DNA from: Conchiformibius steedae
Lineage (GTDB): Bacteria; Pseudomonadota; Gammaproteobacteria; Burkholderiales; Neisseriaceae
Reading direction: 5' to 3'
DNA: 64,000 bases
Assembly (NCBI RefSeq): GCF_014054725.1
Contig: NZ_CP059563.1
Coordinates: 124,001-188,000, forward strand
Part shown: one piece after another, positions 1 to 8,964 of the stretch
Position numbering within the stretch: position 1 is the stretch's first letter
Layout of the letters: each line of letters opens with the position of its first letter
Notes under the pieces: generated by a model
Told to the model about the DNA's origin: nothing
Seen by the model: the letters and a program-made list of their open reading frames with translations, nothing else
Databases searched by the model: none
Program-made: the position numbers and the translations under genes

Positions 1-354
1 GGTTACGGTAGAAGATACTGTTTCACGCGCATAGGGGAACAGGATGTTCGGGCAGGCGACGCCCAACAGGATTTTAATGTCTTCCTCGGGGATGTTGGAC
101 AGGCGGAAAATACCTGCTTGATTGACTTCGCTCAAAAATACCACGCGTTCGTCTTTTAAAGTGGCGGTAATGGTAACGGTAATGCCGCACTCATAAAAGC
201 CGTCTTCCACTTTTTGGCTGTGGGTGGCCACACGCATATCCACTTCGGGGGTTTCCGATTCCAAAAAGATTTGCGGGGCGTGGGGTACTTCTAAAGACAA
301 ATCTTTAACATACAGTTTCTCAATGCTAAAAACGGGTTGGTCTTGTTCGCTCAT
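1..354 (-). CDS. secB: Protein-export chaperone SecB (partial, cut by window edge)
   Basis: Cytosolic chaperone that keeps precursor proteins unfolded and passes them to SecA. The first 118 residues are present out of a usual length of about 150; the C-terminus lies outside the window. The reading starts [20 protein letters not shown] and continues with the family features of paired beta strands, '[11 protein letters not shown]' and, near the cut, '[11 protein letters not shown]', which is the SecB hallmark segment. The ATG at 354 has AAGGA seven bases upstream. It serves as an in-window reference for the second, divergent SecB-like gene at 30768-31202. Confidence 0.96.
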   Translation of the reverse strand, partial: MSEQDQPVFSIEKLYVKDLSLEVPHAPQIFLESETPEVDMRVATHSQKVEDGFYECGITVTITATLKDERVVFLSEVNQAGIFRLSNIPEEDIKILLGVACPNILFPYARETVSSTVT

Positions 355-515
355 GGCTGATTCCTTATTTCGGTCGGACGCCCGTGTCGGAAAAATGAAT
401 CGGGGCGGCAGAAATGTTAAAAACCATGCTTTTTATTCAATATCTGCCGCCTTGTCAAGCCTGAACGGACAAAATCACGGCAGCCAAAAACCGCTTTAAT
501 ACCAAACCGGCATGA

Positions 516-547
516 AAAACAGGGGCTTCCCAATTAGGCAAACCCCT
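516..547 (-). terminator. Probable terminator of the LysM gene
   Basis: Downstream of the minus-strand LysM gene an AGGGG...CCCCT stem is followed on the minus strand by GTTTTT. The stem has an imperfect upper part, so efficiency is uncertain. Confidence 0.5.
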
Positions 548-573
548 ATTTTCAGTAAAGTGCTCAAGAAAAT

Positions 574-1881
574 TTATTTAACGTGTTCAATCACGTCTTT
601 CCAATCGCGCTCTACATCGTCCAAAAAGCCGGGCGTGCCTTCAATCATACCGCCCTGCAATACGGTGGATTCTTCTTCATCCACCGACAAATCGCCCCCC
701 GGTGCGCGTAACACATCACCTTTGCTCACATTGGTGCTGCTTTCCAAAATAATCGCCGATGAAACGTGTTCGCCGGTGCGGTACACCATCGCTAAACCGA
801 TTTCTTCGGTGGGCAGGTTCACAAACTGCGAGGCTTTTTTATCGGGATTGTTCCATTCGGTTTTGACAATGCGATTAGGTTTGTACACCGCCAACACCGT
901 ACCTGCATCAATGCCGTCTGCTTCGCCCTTGTTCAGAATAATGGTTTGGGTCATCGCGCTTTCGGAAATGCCGTCCATCATGGTCACAATGCGGGCATCT
1001 ACATCACGCGCAGGCGGATGGGGCATCATATAGAAGCCTGTCAGCACATCGGGTTTTTTCAGCAGGTAATCGCCGCGCAAAATTTCCGATGTGGCATTGG
1101 TCAGCTTCATTGCTTGGGCAGTACGCACGGCAACACGTTTATGCCCTTCGCGCACATAGTATTCGTCCGCACTCAGTTTCTCGCGCTGCTTGGGTGTCAT
1201 TTCCTGATTGTCGCGGTTTGCCATGCCGTGGTCGTGAACAGGCAAAGTTGAGGCTTCGCCGGCAAATTCTACCAAACGTCCCAAAGATTTGCCGCTAATC
1301 GGGTCTTTCAAATCTTCTTTTACGCGGTAAACTAGATAGCTGCCCGATTCAATCGGACCATCGGCATAAATGCGGTCTTCCGTGGTAAACAGCGTGCGTC
1401 CGTCTTCCCCCGCCACAATGCGCGGTGCGTGCGCCAAATCCTCTTCGGCAACAAACTGCGGGTGCTTCATAAACAAACGGTAGAAATCCACATTAATGGT
1501 GGGAATGCTGTTATCCAAATCTATGGTACGCGGTCCCAGCTTAATGGTGGGAATACCGCCTTGCGACGTGCTGGCACGTCCGCCACGGGCGCGTTTTTTC
1601 GCCGTCAGCACGGGTCGTCCGTTTACATAGCTCAAATACAGTTCCTGCCCCGGATAAATCAGGTGCGGATTGCGGATTTTGCCACGGTTTACCTGCCACA
1701 GCGCCGGCCATTTCCACGGACGGTACAAATATTTACCCGAAATTTCCCATAAAGTGTCGCCCTGCTTGACCACATAACGCGCAGGCGCATTGGGTTTCAC
1801 TTTTAACTTGGATTTGGCAAACGCTGGCGCCGAAAGCGCCACGCCTGCGGCGCAAAACAAAACAGTAAGGTGCTTGTGCAT
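574..1881 (-). CDS. Exported LysM peptidoglycan-binding protein
   Basis: Predicted periplasmic or cell-wall-associated protein of 435 residues. Residues 1-22 form a signal peptide (MHKHLTVLFC..., cleavage near APAFA). A single LysM domain follows at about 36-83, with the typical 'VVKQGDTLWEISGKY' and 'NPHLIYPGQELYL' ends. The remaining 350 residues form a long C-terminal region without a motif I recognise. The ATG at 1881 is preferred over an upstream in-frame start because it opens the signal peptide and has AGGGG upstream. It is divergent from def, an arrangement seen in Neisseria and other betaproteobacteria. Its precise role is unknown; peptidoglycan anchoring is inferred from LysM. Confidence 0.85.
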   Translation of the reverse strand: MHKHLTVLFCAAGVALSAPAFAKSKLKVKPNAPARYVVKQGDTLWEISGKYLYRPWKWPALWQVNRGKIRNPHLIYPGQELYLSYVNGRPVLTAKKRARGGRASTSQGGIPTIKLGPRTIDLDNSIPTINVDFYRLFMKHPQFVAEEDLAHAPRIVAGEDGRTLFTTEDRIYADGPIESGSYLVYRVKEDLKDPISGKSLGRLVEFAGEASTLPVHDHGMANRDNQEMTPKQREKLSADEYYVREGHKRVAVRTAQAMKLTNATSEILRGDYLLKKPDVLTGFYMMPHPPARDVDARIVTMMDGISESAMTQTIILNKGEADGIDAGTVLAVYKPNRIVKTEWNNPDKKASQFVNLPTEEIGLAMVYRTGEHVSSAIILESSTNVSKGDVLRAPGGDLSVDEEESTVLQGGMIEGTPGFLDDVERDWKDVIEHVK

Positions 1882-2029
1882 GTTAGCCCCTGAGATTGAC
1901 AATTGACAAATAAGCGCAATAATAGAGCATTTTGCCGCCCTTGTGCCAGCGTTTGTGTGATTTTCTGCATCAGGCATGGTACGATTGCGACACCATAAGC
2001 CCATTATTTTTCAGAAAGGAAGCAGCAAA

Positions 2030-2533
2030 ATGGCATTGCTGACAATTTTACAGTACCCCGATGAACGCCTGCACAAAGTGGCAGAACCCGTTAAGCAAAT
2101 AGACGCCCGCATCAAACAACTCGCTGCCGATATGGCAGAAACCATGTATTCCGCACGCGGCATCGGCTTGGCAGCCACACAGGTAGATGTGCATGAACGC
2201 GTGGTGGTGATTGATTTGTCGGAAGAACGCGACAGCCTAATGGTGCTGGTAAACCCCGTGATTACCGCCAAAGACGGTGAAACCACCTACGAAGAAGGCT
2301 GTTTGTCCGTTCCAGGTATTTACGACAAAGTGACCCGCGCCGAGCGCATCACCGCCGAATATCTTGATTTGGACGGCAACAGCCACACCATTGAAGCAGA
2401 CGGACTGCTTGCCATCTGCATCCAGCACGAAATTGACCATTTAAACGGCAAAGTATTTGTGGAATACCTGTCCACTCTCAAGCAAAACCGCATCCGTTCC
2501 AAACTCAAAAAACGCGAACGCGAAAATATGTAA
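2030..2533 (+). CDS. def: Peptide deformylase
   Basis: Removes the formyl group from the initiator methionine of new proteins, using a metal ion (usually Fe2+). The 167-residue protein has all three family motifs: GIGLAATQ (44-51), EGCLSVP (89-95, ligand Cys91) and HEIDH (133-137, ligands His133 and His137, catalytic Glu134). The ATG at 2030 has AGAAAGGA upstream; the in-frame extension before it is not conserved. In many relatives def is followed directly by fmt; here fmt lies 60 kb away at 62230, so the pair has been separated by rearrangement. Confidence 0.97.
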   Translation: MALLTILQYPDERLHKVAEPVKQIDARIKQLAADMAETMYSARGIGLAATQVDVHERVVVIDLSEERDSLMVLVNPVITAKDGETTYEEGCLSVPGIYDKVTRAERITAEYLDLDGNSHTIEADGLLAICIQHEIDHLNGKVFVEYLSTLKQNRIRSKLKKRERENM

Positions 2534-2574
2534 TACAATGATGTTTTTTACACACCCACATTAGGAGTCTAAAC

Positions 2575-3270
2575 ATGAACGAACCGCAACAACACGTTTC
2601 CGACTACACGGGCATTGCCACGCAAAGCCAGCCGCAGGAAGTTTTACTGCAAAAAACCTATAACCTGCTGGCACTGTCGTTTCTGCCCTGTGCTTTAGGC
2701 GCGGGCGCAGGCATGATGTTTAACCCCTTTGCCGCTTTGGGCAACCAATGGCTGGCAATCGGCATTATGTTTGCCTTCTTTTACGGCATGTGTTTTGCCA
2801 TTGAAAAAAACCGCTACAGCAAAACAGGCGTGGCACTGCTGATGGTGTTTACCTTCGGCATGGGATTGATGCTGTCGCCGCTGCTGATGGTTACCGCAGC
2901 CGTTGCCAATGGCGGCAAACTGGTAATGACTGCCGCACTGATGACCGCAGGCGTGTTTTTTGCCATGGCATATCTGGCGCGTAAATCCAATATCAACACC
3001 CACGCTTTGGGCAAGTTTTTGGGTATGGGCGCAATCGTGCTGATGATTGGCGTGGTCGCCAACCTGTTTTTCCAACTGCCTGTGATGGGTTTAACCCTGT
3101 CGGGCGCGTTTGTGGTGTTCAGTTCGCTGCTGATTATGTGGCAAATCCGCAATGTGATTGAAGGCGGCGAAGACAGCCACATCAGCGCGGCACTGACCAT
3201 CTTTATTTCGCTGTACAATATTTTCAGCAGCCTGCTGCACCTGCTGCTGGCGTTTGCTGGCGACGATTAA
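2575..3270 (+). CDS. Bax inhibitor-1/YccA family membrane protein
   Basis: Integral inner-membrane protein of 231 residues with about seven hydrophobic segments, starting at residue 30 ('YNLLALSFLPCALGAGAG'). Length and pattern match the bacterial BI-1/YccA (TMBIM) family, whose members act as pH-sensitive calcium leak channels or, like E. coli YccA, modulate FtsH. The exact function here is not determined by sequence. It lies 41 bases after def with AGGAG before the ATG, and is followed by a strong terminator, so it may be co-transcribed with def. Confidence 0.85.
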   Translation: MNEPQQHVSDYTGIATQSQPQEVLLQKTYNLLALSFLPCALGAGAGMMFNPFAALGNQWLAIGIMFAFFYGMCFAIEKNRYSKTGVALLMVFTFGMGLMLSPLLMVTAAVANGGKLVMTAALMTAGVFFAMAYLARKSNINTHALGKFLGMGAIVLMIGVVANLFFQLPVMGLTLSGAFVVFSSLLIMWQIRNVIEGGEDSHISAALTIFISLYNIFSSLLHLLLAFAGDD

Positions 3271-3291
3271 ACCCCGTTGCCAAAAGGCTTG

Positions 3292-3328
3292 ACGGGCGGT
3301 AACGGCTTGAACGTTACCGCCCGTTTTT
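3292..3328 (+). terminator. Rho-independent terminator after the BI-1 gene
   Basis: A 13-bp perfect stem (ACGGGCGGTAACG / CGTTACCGCCCGT) with a 7-base loop is followed by TTTTT. Confidence 0.9.
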
Positions 3329-3342
3329 GCGCCAAACATCAA

Positions 3343-3371
3343 TTGACACAGCCATCTGAAAACGATAAAAT
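3343..3371 (+). promoter_or_regulatory. Sigma70 promoter of rplM-rpsI
   Basis: TTGACA at 3343-3348 and TAAAAT at 3366-3371 are separated by 17 bases, about 43 bases before the rplM start. It sits directly after a terminator, which isolates the ribosomal operon. Confidence 0.7.
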
Positions 3372-3413
3372 CAACGGTTTCTATTTATACCGAATTTATT
3401 GGATTACCCTATT

Positions 3414-3842
3414 ATGAAAACCTTTTCAGCGAAACCGCACGAGGTGCAACGCGAATGGTTTGTAATCGACGCCGAAGACAAAGTACTCGGTCGTGTTGCA
3501 GCCGAAGTTGCCCGCCGTCTGCGCGGCAAACATAAGCCCGAATACACCCCCCACGTGGACACTGGTGATTACATTATTGTGATTAATGCCGACAAATTGC
3601 GCGTGACTGGCAACAAATTTGAAGACAAAAAATACTACCGTCACTCTGGTTTCCCCGGCGGTATTTACGAGCGCAGCTTCCGCCAAATGCAGGAAAAATT
3701 CCCCGGTCGTGCTTTGGAAAAAGCCGTAAAAGGCATGTTGCCCAAAGGTCCTTTGGGTTATGCCATGATTAAAAAACTGAAAGTGTATGCTGGTGCCGAA
3801 CACCAACACGCTGCTCAACAACCCAAAGTTTTGGAAATTTAA
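3414..3842 (+). CDS. rplM: 50S ribosomal protein L13
   Basis: Early-assembling large-subunit protein of 142 residues, the same length as E. coli L13. Recognisable stretches are the MKTFSAKP start, '[20 protein letters not shown]', '[12 protein letters not shown]' and '[16 protein letters not shown]'. The ATG at 3414 gives the canonical N-terminus; a TTG 15 bases upstream is in frame but unnecessary. It forms the conserved rplM-rpsI operon, with nine bases between the genes. Confidence 0.98.
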   Translation: MKTFSAKPHEVQREWFVIDAEDKVLGRVAAEVARRLRGKHKPEYTPHVDTGDYIIVINADKLRVTGNKFEDKKYYRHSGFPGGIYERSFRQMQEKFPGRALEKAVKGMLPKGPLGYAMIKKLKVYAGAEHQHAAQQPKVLEI

Positions 3843-3851
3843 GGACACCAG

Positions 3852-4244
3852 ATGAACGGTAAATACTATTACGGCACCGGTCGCCGCAAAAGCTCTGTTG
3901 CCCGCGTGTTCCTGCAAAAAGGTAGCGGTCAGATTATTGTAAACGGTCGTCCCGTTGATGAATTCTTCTCACGTGAAACCAGCCGCATGGTGGTGCGTCA
4001 GCCTTTGGTTTTGACTGAAAACGCTGAAGCCTTTGATATTAAAATCAATGTAAGCGGTGGTGGTGAAACCGGTCAATCTGGTGCCATCCGTCACGGCATT
4101 ACCCGCGCCCTGATTGACTACGATGCTGCTTTGAAACCTGCTTTGTCTCAAGCTGGTTTTGTTACCCGCGATGCGCGTGAAGTGGAACGTAAAAAATTCG
4201 GTCTACGCAAAGCACGCCGCGCCAAACAGTTCTCCAAACGTTAA
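3852..4244 (+). CDS. rpsI: 30S ribosomal protein S9
   Basis: Small-subunit protein of 130 residues. The basic C-terminal tail (...[11 protein letters not shown]) reaches the P-site tRNA in known ribosomes. Family motifs '[16 protein letters not shown]', '[19 protein letters not shown]' and '[17 protein letters not shown]' are intact. It is the second gene of rplM-rpsI, closed by a strong terminator. Confidence 0.98.
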   Translation: MNGKYYYGTGRRKSSVARVFLQKGSGQIIVNGRPVDEFFSRETSRMVVRQPLVLTENAEAFDIKINVSGGGETGQSGAIRHGITRALIDYDAALKPALSQAGFVTRDAREVERKKFGLRKARRAKQFSKR

Positions 4245-4257
4245 TTGTTTGCCTGCA

Positions 4258-4289
4258 AACGCCCCGAAAATGTTCGGGGCGTTTTTTTG
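4258..4289. terminator. Bidirectional terminator between rpsI and the glycohydrolase-like gene
   Basis: Stem AACGCCCCGAA / TTCGGGGCGTT with a short loop and a run of seven T. It lies between convergent genes and can serve both strands, although the T run favours the plus direction. Confidence 0.88.
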
Positions 4290-4296
4290 TATGGGA

Positions 4297-5064
4297 TTAC
4301 ATGGGGATATTTAACAAGACTTCGGTGATGTCGTCAGGCAGCGTCCGCAGCGTTTTTTGACGAATGGCGGGGGCGATGCCGCGATAATAGGCTTCGGCAA
4401 CCGCGCCTGTAAGCGTGGCAACCGCCGATACATTCCCACCCAGCGATACCGCCAAACGCAGTGCGTGTTCAAATGTTTCGCTTTCAAAAAAAGCGGTAAG
4501 CGCCACAGGCACAATATGCGGGCTGCTGTGATGAAAATGGTAGTTTGGGCGGATGCGGCTGAGGCTGCGCCCCACATCATAGCCAAACAAACGTGCTGTG
4601 TTGTCGCGGATAAAGGCTTTGCTTTCGCCCGTCCGCGCCCAAAAAATGGCAGCGGCGACGGCTTGCGCCCCTTTAATGCCTTCGGTGTGGTCGTGGGTGA
4701 CCACCGCGCTGTCGCAAGCCATATTCAGCGTTTCCGATAAGCTGTTAAACGCCCACCCCACCGCCGACACCCGCAATGCTGCCCCTACCCCAAGGCTACC
4801 ATAAGGTTCAGGTGTACCTTGCCACAGCCAATTGCCAAAATTTAGGCTGTAGGCATCGTGCGGATGCGGATAACGGCGACACCATTTTTGCAAATACACC
4901 GCAGGGCTTTGGCTGCACCCATTCAACACCCAATCGCCCACCGCAGCCGTGCAGATGGTTGGCGTGCCATAGGCGCTATCGCGGGTAAACAGGGTAAATT
5001 CGGTGCTTTTGTGTTCTGGCGCAAAGCGTGAGCCGACCATATTGCCAATGGCTGCACCCAGCAT
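4297..5064 (-). CDS. ADP-ribosylglycohydrolase-family protein with lost metal-binding residues (probable pseudoenzyme)
   Basis: The 255-residue protein aligns along its whole length with the DraG/ADP-ribosylglycohydrolase family: 'MLGAAIGNMVGSRF' at the start, 'LRVSAVGWAF', the strongly conserved 'VTHDHTEGIKGAQAVAAAIF' in the middle and 'GAVAEAYYRG' near the end. The residues that bind the two magnesium ions are replaced. The usual TDDT reads GTPT (33-36), the GGDSDT near the C-terminus reads GGNVSA (209-214), the early GD is GN, and the NGS/A loop is VGA. Hydrolase activity is therefore unlikely. The frame is intact, with AGGAAAG before the ATG, which suggests a retained non-catalytic role rather than decay. 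The family call is firm; the function is not known. Confidence 0.82.
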   Translation of the reverse strand: MLGAAIGNMVGSRFAPEHKSTEFTLFTRDSAYGTPTICTAAVGDWVLNGCSQSPAVYLQKWCRRYPHPHDAYSLNFGNWLWQGTPEPYGSLGVGAALRVSAVGWAFNSLSETLNMACDSAVVTHDHTEGIKGAQAVAAAIFWARTGESKAFIRDNTARLFGYDVGRSLSRIRPNYHFHHSSPHIVPVALTAFFESETFEHALRLAVSLGGNVSAVATLTGAVAEAYYRGIAPAIRQKTLRTLPDDITEVLLNIPM

Positions 5065-5192
5065 AATCTTTCCTTAATATTCCGATTAAACAGCATTATA
5101 GCGCATTTATCGGTACACACTAAACACAATCCCGCCGCACGCCCGCGCCGCTCTGTGCTACACTCGGTTTTTGTTTTGCAAGGATAAACCGC

Positions 5193-6290
5193 ATGGCAGG
5201 CAACACTTTCGGACAACTGTTCCGCATCACCACTTTTGGCGAAAGCCACGGCGCAGGCTTGGGCTGTATTATTGATGGCTGTCCGCCGCAGCTGGAACTG
5301 AATGTCGCCGATATCCAGCACGACCTAGACCGCCGCAAACCCGGTACCAGCCGCCACGTTACCCAACGCCGCGAAGCCGACCAAGTAGAAATTTTATCGG
5401 GCGTGTTTGACGGCAAAACCACCGGCACGCCCATTGCCCTGCTGATTCGCAATACCGACCAACGCAGCAAAGACTATGGCAATCTTGCCGAAAGTTTCCG
5501 CCCCGGCCATGCCGATTACAGCTATTGGCACAAATACGGCATCCGCGATTACCGTGGCGGCGGACGCAGTTCAGCCCGCGAAACCGCCGCCCGTGTTGCC
5601 GCAGGTGCGGTTGCCAAAAAATGGCTTAAACAACAATTCGGTACGCAATTTATCTGCTACGTTACCCAAATCGGCACACAAACCATCGCCTTTGAAAGCG
5701 AAGATTTTATTGACGAAAATCCCTTTTTCGCCGCCAACCGTTCCCAAATCCCCCAATTGGAAGCCTATATGGACAGCGTGCGTAAATCGCTGGATTCCGT
5801 GGGCGCAAAATTACATATTGAAGCGCGGAATGTGCCTGTCGGTTTGGGCGAACCCGTGTTTGACCGCCTAGATGCCGATATTGCCCACGCCCTGATGTCG
5901 ATCAACGCCGTCAAAGCCGTGTCTATCGGCGCAGGTTTTGACTGCGTGGCACAACGTGGCAGCGAACACGGCGACGAACTGACCCCGCAAGGCTTTTTAT
6001 CCAACCACGCAGGCGGGATTTTGGGCGGGATTTCCACAGGGCAAACCATTGTTGCCGACTTTGCCATCAAGCCCACCAGCAGCATCGCCACCCCGCGCCA
6101 AAGCATCGATATTCACGGCAATCCCGTACAAATCGCTACCCATGGACGACATGACCCCTGTGTCGGTTTACGCGCTGCGCCCATTGCCGAAGCCATGCTT
6201 GCCTTGGTGCTGGCAGACCACGCCCTGCGCCACCGCGCCCAAAATGCCGATGTGCGCGTCAGCACGCCCGATATTGCCCAAAACCGCTAA
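5193..6290 (+). CDS. aroC: Chorismate synthase
   Basis: Last step of the shikimate pathway: 5-enolpyruvylshikimate-3-phosphate to chorismate, needing reduced FMN. The 365 residues match the family length. Signatures present are '[17 protein letters not shown]' near the N-terminus, '[14 protein letters not shown]' with '[18 protein letters not shown]' around residue 125, and '[15 protein letters not shown]' near 270. The start [20 protein letters not shown] is canonical, with AAGGA upstream. It is five bases before recJ and probably co-transcribed with it. Confidence 0.98.
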   Translation: MAGNTFGQLFRITTFGESHGAGLGCIIDGCPPQLELNVADIQHDLDRRKPGTSRHVTQRREADQVEILSGVFDGKTTGTPIALLIRNTDQRSKDYGNLAESFRPGHADYSYWHKYGIRDYRGGGRSSARETAARVAAGAVAKKWLKQQFGTQFICYVTQIGTQTIAFESEDFIDENPFFAANRSQIPQLEAYMDSVRKSLDSVGAKLHIEARNVPVGLGEPVFDRLDADIAHALMSINAVKAVSIGAGFDCVAQRGSEHGDELTPQGFLSNHAGGILGGISTGQTIVADFAIKPTSSIATPRQSIDIHGNPVQIATHGRHDPCVGLRAAPIAEAMLALVLADHALRHRAQNADVRVSTPDIAQNR

Positions 6291-6295
6291 ACACC

Positions 6296-8002
6296 ATGTC
6301 TCACGCCAAACTGATTGCCCGCCGTCCCGTTGATTCCGCTGCCCAAGCCGCTTTGGAACAGGCAGGTACACCCCCGCTGCTGGCACGGCTGTTTGCCGCC
6401 CGCCACGTTGCGTCCGCTGACGAATTGGGCGACTCACTCGCCGCGCTGCTGCCCTATCAGGCACTCACAGGCTGCACCGCCGCCGCTGCACGTTTGGCAG
6501 ATGCCATACATCGTCAAGAAAACATCCTGATTATCGCCGATTACGACGCAGACGGCGCCACCGCCTGCACCGTTGCCGTCAAAGGCTTGCAAGCCATGGG
6601 CGCAAAAACCGATTTTTTCGTTCCCAACCGCTTTGAACACGGCTACGGACTCACCCCCGAACTGGCAGACATCGCCCACACACGCGGCGCAGAACTGATT
6701 GTTACCGTGGATAACGGCATTTCCAGCAGCGAAGGCGTTGCCCGCGCCCGCGAATGTGGCATGGATGTGATTGTTACCGACCATCACGTTGCCGGCGACC
6801 GCGTTCCCGACTGCATTATCGTCAATCCCAATCAAAAAGGCTGCACCTTTCCCAGTAAAAACCTAGCGGGTGTGGGCGTGATTTTTTACGTTTTAACCGC
6901 TTTACGCGCCGAATTGCGCCAACGCGAATATTTTTCCACCACACGCCCCGAACCCAATTTGGCAGAACTGCTGGATTTGGTGGCATTGGGCACCGTTGCC
7001 GACGTTGTCCCGCTTGACCGCAACAACCGCATTCTCGTTTCGCAAGGGCTGAAAAGAATGCGCGCAGGCAAAATGTGCCACGGCATTCACGCCCTGTTTG
7101 CAGCCGCTCGCCGCGACCCGCGCAAAGCCCAACCCTTTGATATGGGTTTTGCCCTTGGACCACGCCTGAACGCCGCAGGGCGTTTGGACGATATGTCAGT
7201 AGGCATTGCCTGTTTGTTGGCAGATAATTTGGAAACCGCACAAAGCCTTGCCGCCGAATTAAACAGCCTGAACCAAGCCCGTCAGGAAATCGAGCAAGGC
7301 ATGTTGGCGGATATTTTAAGCAGCTTTCCCGCCAGCCTGCCCCCGCAGCAACTCACCCTGTGCGCCTACCGCGACGATTTTCATCAGGGCGTAACAGGCA
7401 TTGTGGCAGGACGTTTGAAAGAACGTTTTTACCGTCCCACTTTTGTTTTTGCCCCCGCAGGCAAGGGCGAAATCCGCGGTTCAGGACGTTCCCTACCCGG
7501 ATTGCATCTGCGCGATGCCGTGGATATGGTGTCCAAACGCTGTCCGAAGCTGATTTCCCGTTTTGGCGGACACGCTATGGCAGCGGGTTTGAGTATGCGT
7601 GAAGACGGCTTGGCAGAATTTGAGCGCGTATTGGAACAAGTCGTATCCGAATTGGCAGACGAAGATTTGCTGTCGCAAACCTATTTGACAGACGGCAGCT
7701 TGGACAGCAGCGATTTAACCCTGCCCGTTGCCCGTGAGCTGGCGCGTCCCGTGTGGGGACAAGGATTTCCCCCGCCCAGTTTTGCCGACGAATTCAGCGT
7801 ATTGCGCCAACAGCGTTTGGGTGGCGACAAACAACACCTGAAAGCGTGGCTGAAAAAAGACGGCTGCGAATTTGAAGCCATGTTTTGGCGTTGCCCGCAA
7901 GATTTGCCTGAACACATCCGCATGGTGTACCGCCCCACTGTAAACGAATGGCGCGGCAATGAAGAATTGCAGCTGTATGCCGAACATTGGGAAGCGGTTT
8001 AA
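6296..8002 (+). CDS. recJ: Single-stranded-DNA-specific exonuclease RecJ
   Basis: 5'-3' exonuclease acting in recombination and mismatch repair. The 568-residue protein belongs to the DHH superfamily. Motif I is DYDADG (82-87), followed by 'VTVDNGISS', the VTDHH motif, 'GTVADVVPL', 'GPRLNAAGRLDDM', and the DHHA1 part with 'GSGRSLPGLHLRDA' and 'FGGHAMAAGLS'. All the metal-binding aspartate and histidine motifs are present. It starts five bases after aroC and is followed after 32 bases by mutM. Confidence 0.97.
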   Translation: MSHAKLIARRPVDSAAQAALEQAGTPPLLARLFAARHVASADELGDSLAALLPYQALTGCTAAAARLADAIHRQENILIIADYDADGATACTVAVKGLQAMGAKTDFFVPNRFEHGYGLTPELADIAHTRGAELIVTVDNGISSSEGVARARECGMDVIVTDHHVAGDRVPDCIIVNPNQKGCTFPSKNLAGVGVIFYVLTALRAELRQREYFSTTRPEPNLAELLDLVALGTVADVVPLDRNNRILVSQGLKRMRAGKMCHGIHALFAAARRDPRKAQPFDMGFALGPRLNAAGRLDDMSVGIACLLADNLETAQSLAAELNSLNQARQEIEQGMLADILSSFPASLPPQQLTLCAYRDDFHQGVTGIVAGRLKERFYRPTFVFAPAGKGEIRGSGRSLPGLHLRDAVDMVSKRCPKLISRFGGHAMAAGLSMREDGLAEFERVLEQVVSELADEDLLSQTYLTDGSLDSSDLTLPVARELARPVWGQGFPPPSFADEFSVLRQQRLGGDKQHLKAWLKKDGCEFEAMFWRCPQDLPEHIRMVYRPTVNEWRGNEELQLYAEHWEAV

Positions 8003-8034
8003 AATCCATTTTTAATTAATTAATAATAAAGATT

Positions 8035-8853
8035 ATGCCTGAATTACCCGAAGTTGAAACCACCTTGCGCGGGATTGCCCCGCACATCAGCGGCAAAACC
8101 CTTGCCAATGTACAGGTGCGCCAGCCCAAATTGCGTTGGGCAGTACCTGCCGATTTATCCGATGTGCTGCGCGGGCAAACCGTGCGCGACTGCCAACGCC
8201 GCGCCAAATACCTGCTTATCCGTTTTGATACGGGCATGGTTTTGATTCATTTGGGGATGTCGGGCAGTTTGCGTGTGTTTCGCGGCGACGCGCCTGCCGC
8301 AGGCAAACACGACCATGTGGATTTTATTTTTAATGATGATACGGTTTTGCGTTACCACGACCCGCGCCGTTTTGGGGCGGTTTTGTGGTTTGCGGGCGCG
8401 GCAGAACATCATCCCTTGCTGGCAAATTTGGGTCCCGAACCTTTAGAAGCGGATTTTACCGCGCAATATCTGTTTCAGGCATTGCACAAGCAGTCGCGCC
8501 CGATTAAAACGGCGTTAATGGACAATGCGGTGGTGGTGGGCGTGGGCAATATTTATGCCAACGAAAGCCTGTTTCAAGCGGGATTGCTGCCGTCCCGCCC
8601 CGCCAAATCGCTTACTTTGGACGACTGTACCCGTTTGGTGGCAGCAGTAAAAGCAATTTTGGCGCGAGCGATTGCCACAGGTGGCAGCACGCTGCGCGAT
8701 TTTGTGGACAGCGAAGGCAAAAGCGGTTATTTTCAGCAGGAATACAAGGTGTATGCCCGTGCGGGACAGCCTTGTTTACACTGCGGTGCGCCTGTGGAAA
8801 AAACGGTTATCGGGCAACGTGGTACGTTTTTTTGCCCTGTGTGTCAAGTATAG
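8035..8853 (+). CDS. mutM: Formamidopyrimidine-DNA glycosylase
   Basis: Base-excision repair enzyme that removes 8-oxoguanine and cleaves the AP site. The 272-residue protein starts [10 protein letters not shown], where Pro2 and Glu3 are catalytic after Met removal. 'RRAKYLLI' contains the conserved lysine. The helix-two-turns-helix region '[19 protein letters not shown]' and a C-terminal zinc finger (CLHC...CPVC) with 'GQRGTFFCP' follow. The stop codon TAG at 8851-8853 lies inside the end of a Correia-like element (TATAG), so the insertion supplies the stop and sets the C-terminus. Confidence 0.97.
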   Translation: MPELPEVETTLRGIAPHISGKTLANVQVRQPKLRWAVPADLSDVLRGQTVRDCQRRAKYLLIRFDTGMVLIHLGMSGSLRVFRGDAPAAGKHDHVDFIFNDDTVLRYHDPRRFGAVLWFAGAAEHHPLLANLGPEPLEADFTAQYLFQALHKQSRPIKTALMDNAVVVGVGNIYANESLFQAGLLPSRPAKSLTLDDCTRLVAAVKAILARAIATGGSTLRDFVDSEGKSGYFQQEYKVYARAGQPCLHCGAPVEKTVIGQRGTFFCPVCQV

Positions 8854-8956
8854 TCAATATGCTTTATTTCTCATACGGCGTTGGCGTGCCTTGCCGTACT
8901 TTTGTACTGTCTGCGGCATCGCCGCCTTGTCTGAAAAATAAATCACATTAACTATA
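8849..8956. mobile_element. Correia-like small repeat element, 108 bp
   Basis: It begins TATAGTCAATATG and ends with AACTATA. The two ends form an imperfect inverted repeat (TATAGTCAATATGCTTTATT against TATAGTTAATGTGATTTATT on the other strand). The interior 'CGTACTTTTGTACTGTCTG' and 'CGCCGCCTTGTC' match what I remember of the Neisseria Correia element. TA at each end fits TA target-site insertion. It contains the mutM stop codon. A shorter relative lies at 34077-34150. Confidence 0.7.
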
Positions 8957-8964
8957 TAAACTAC

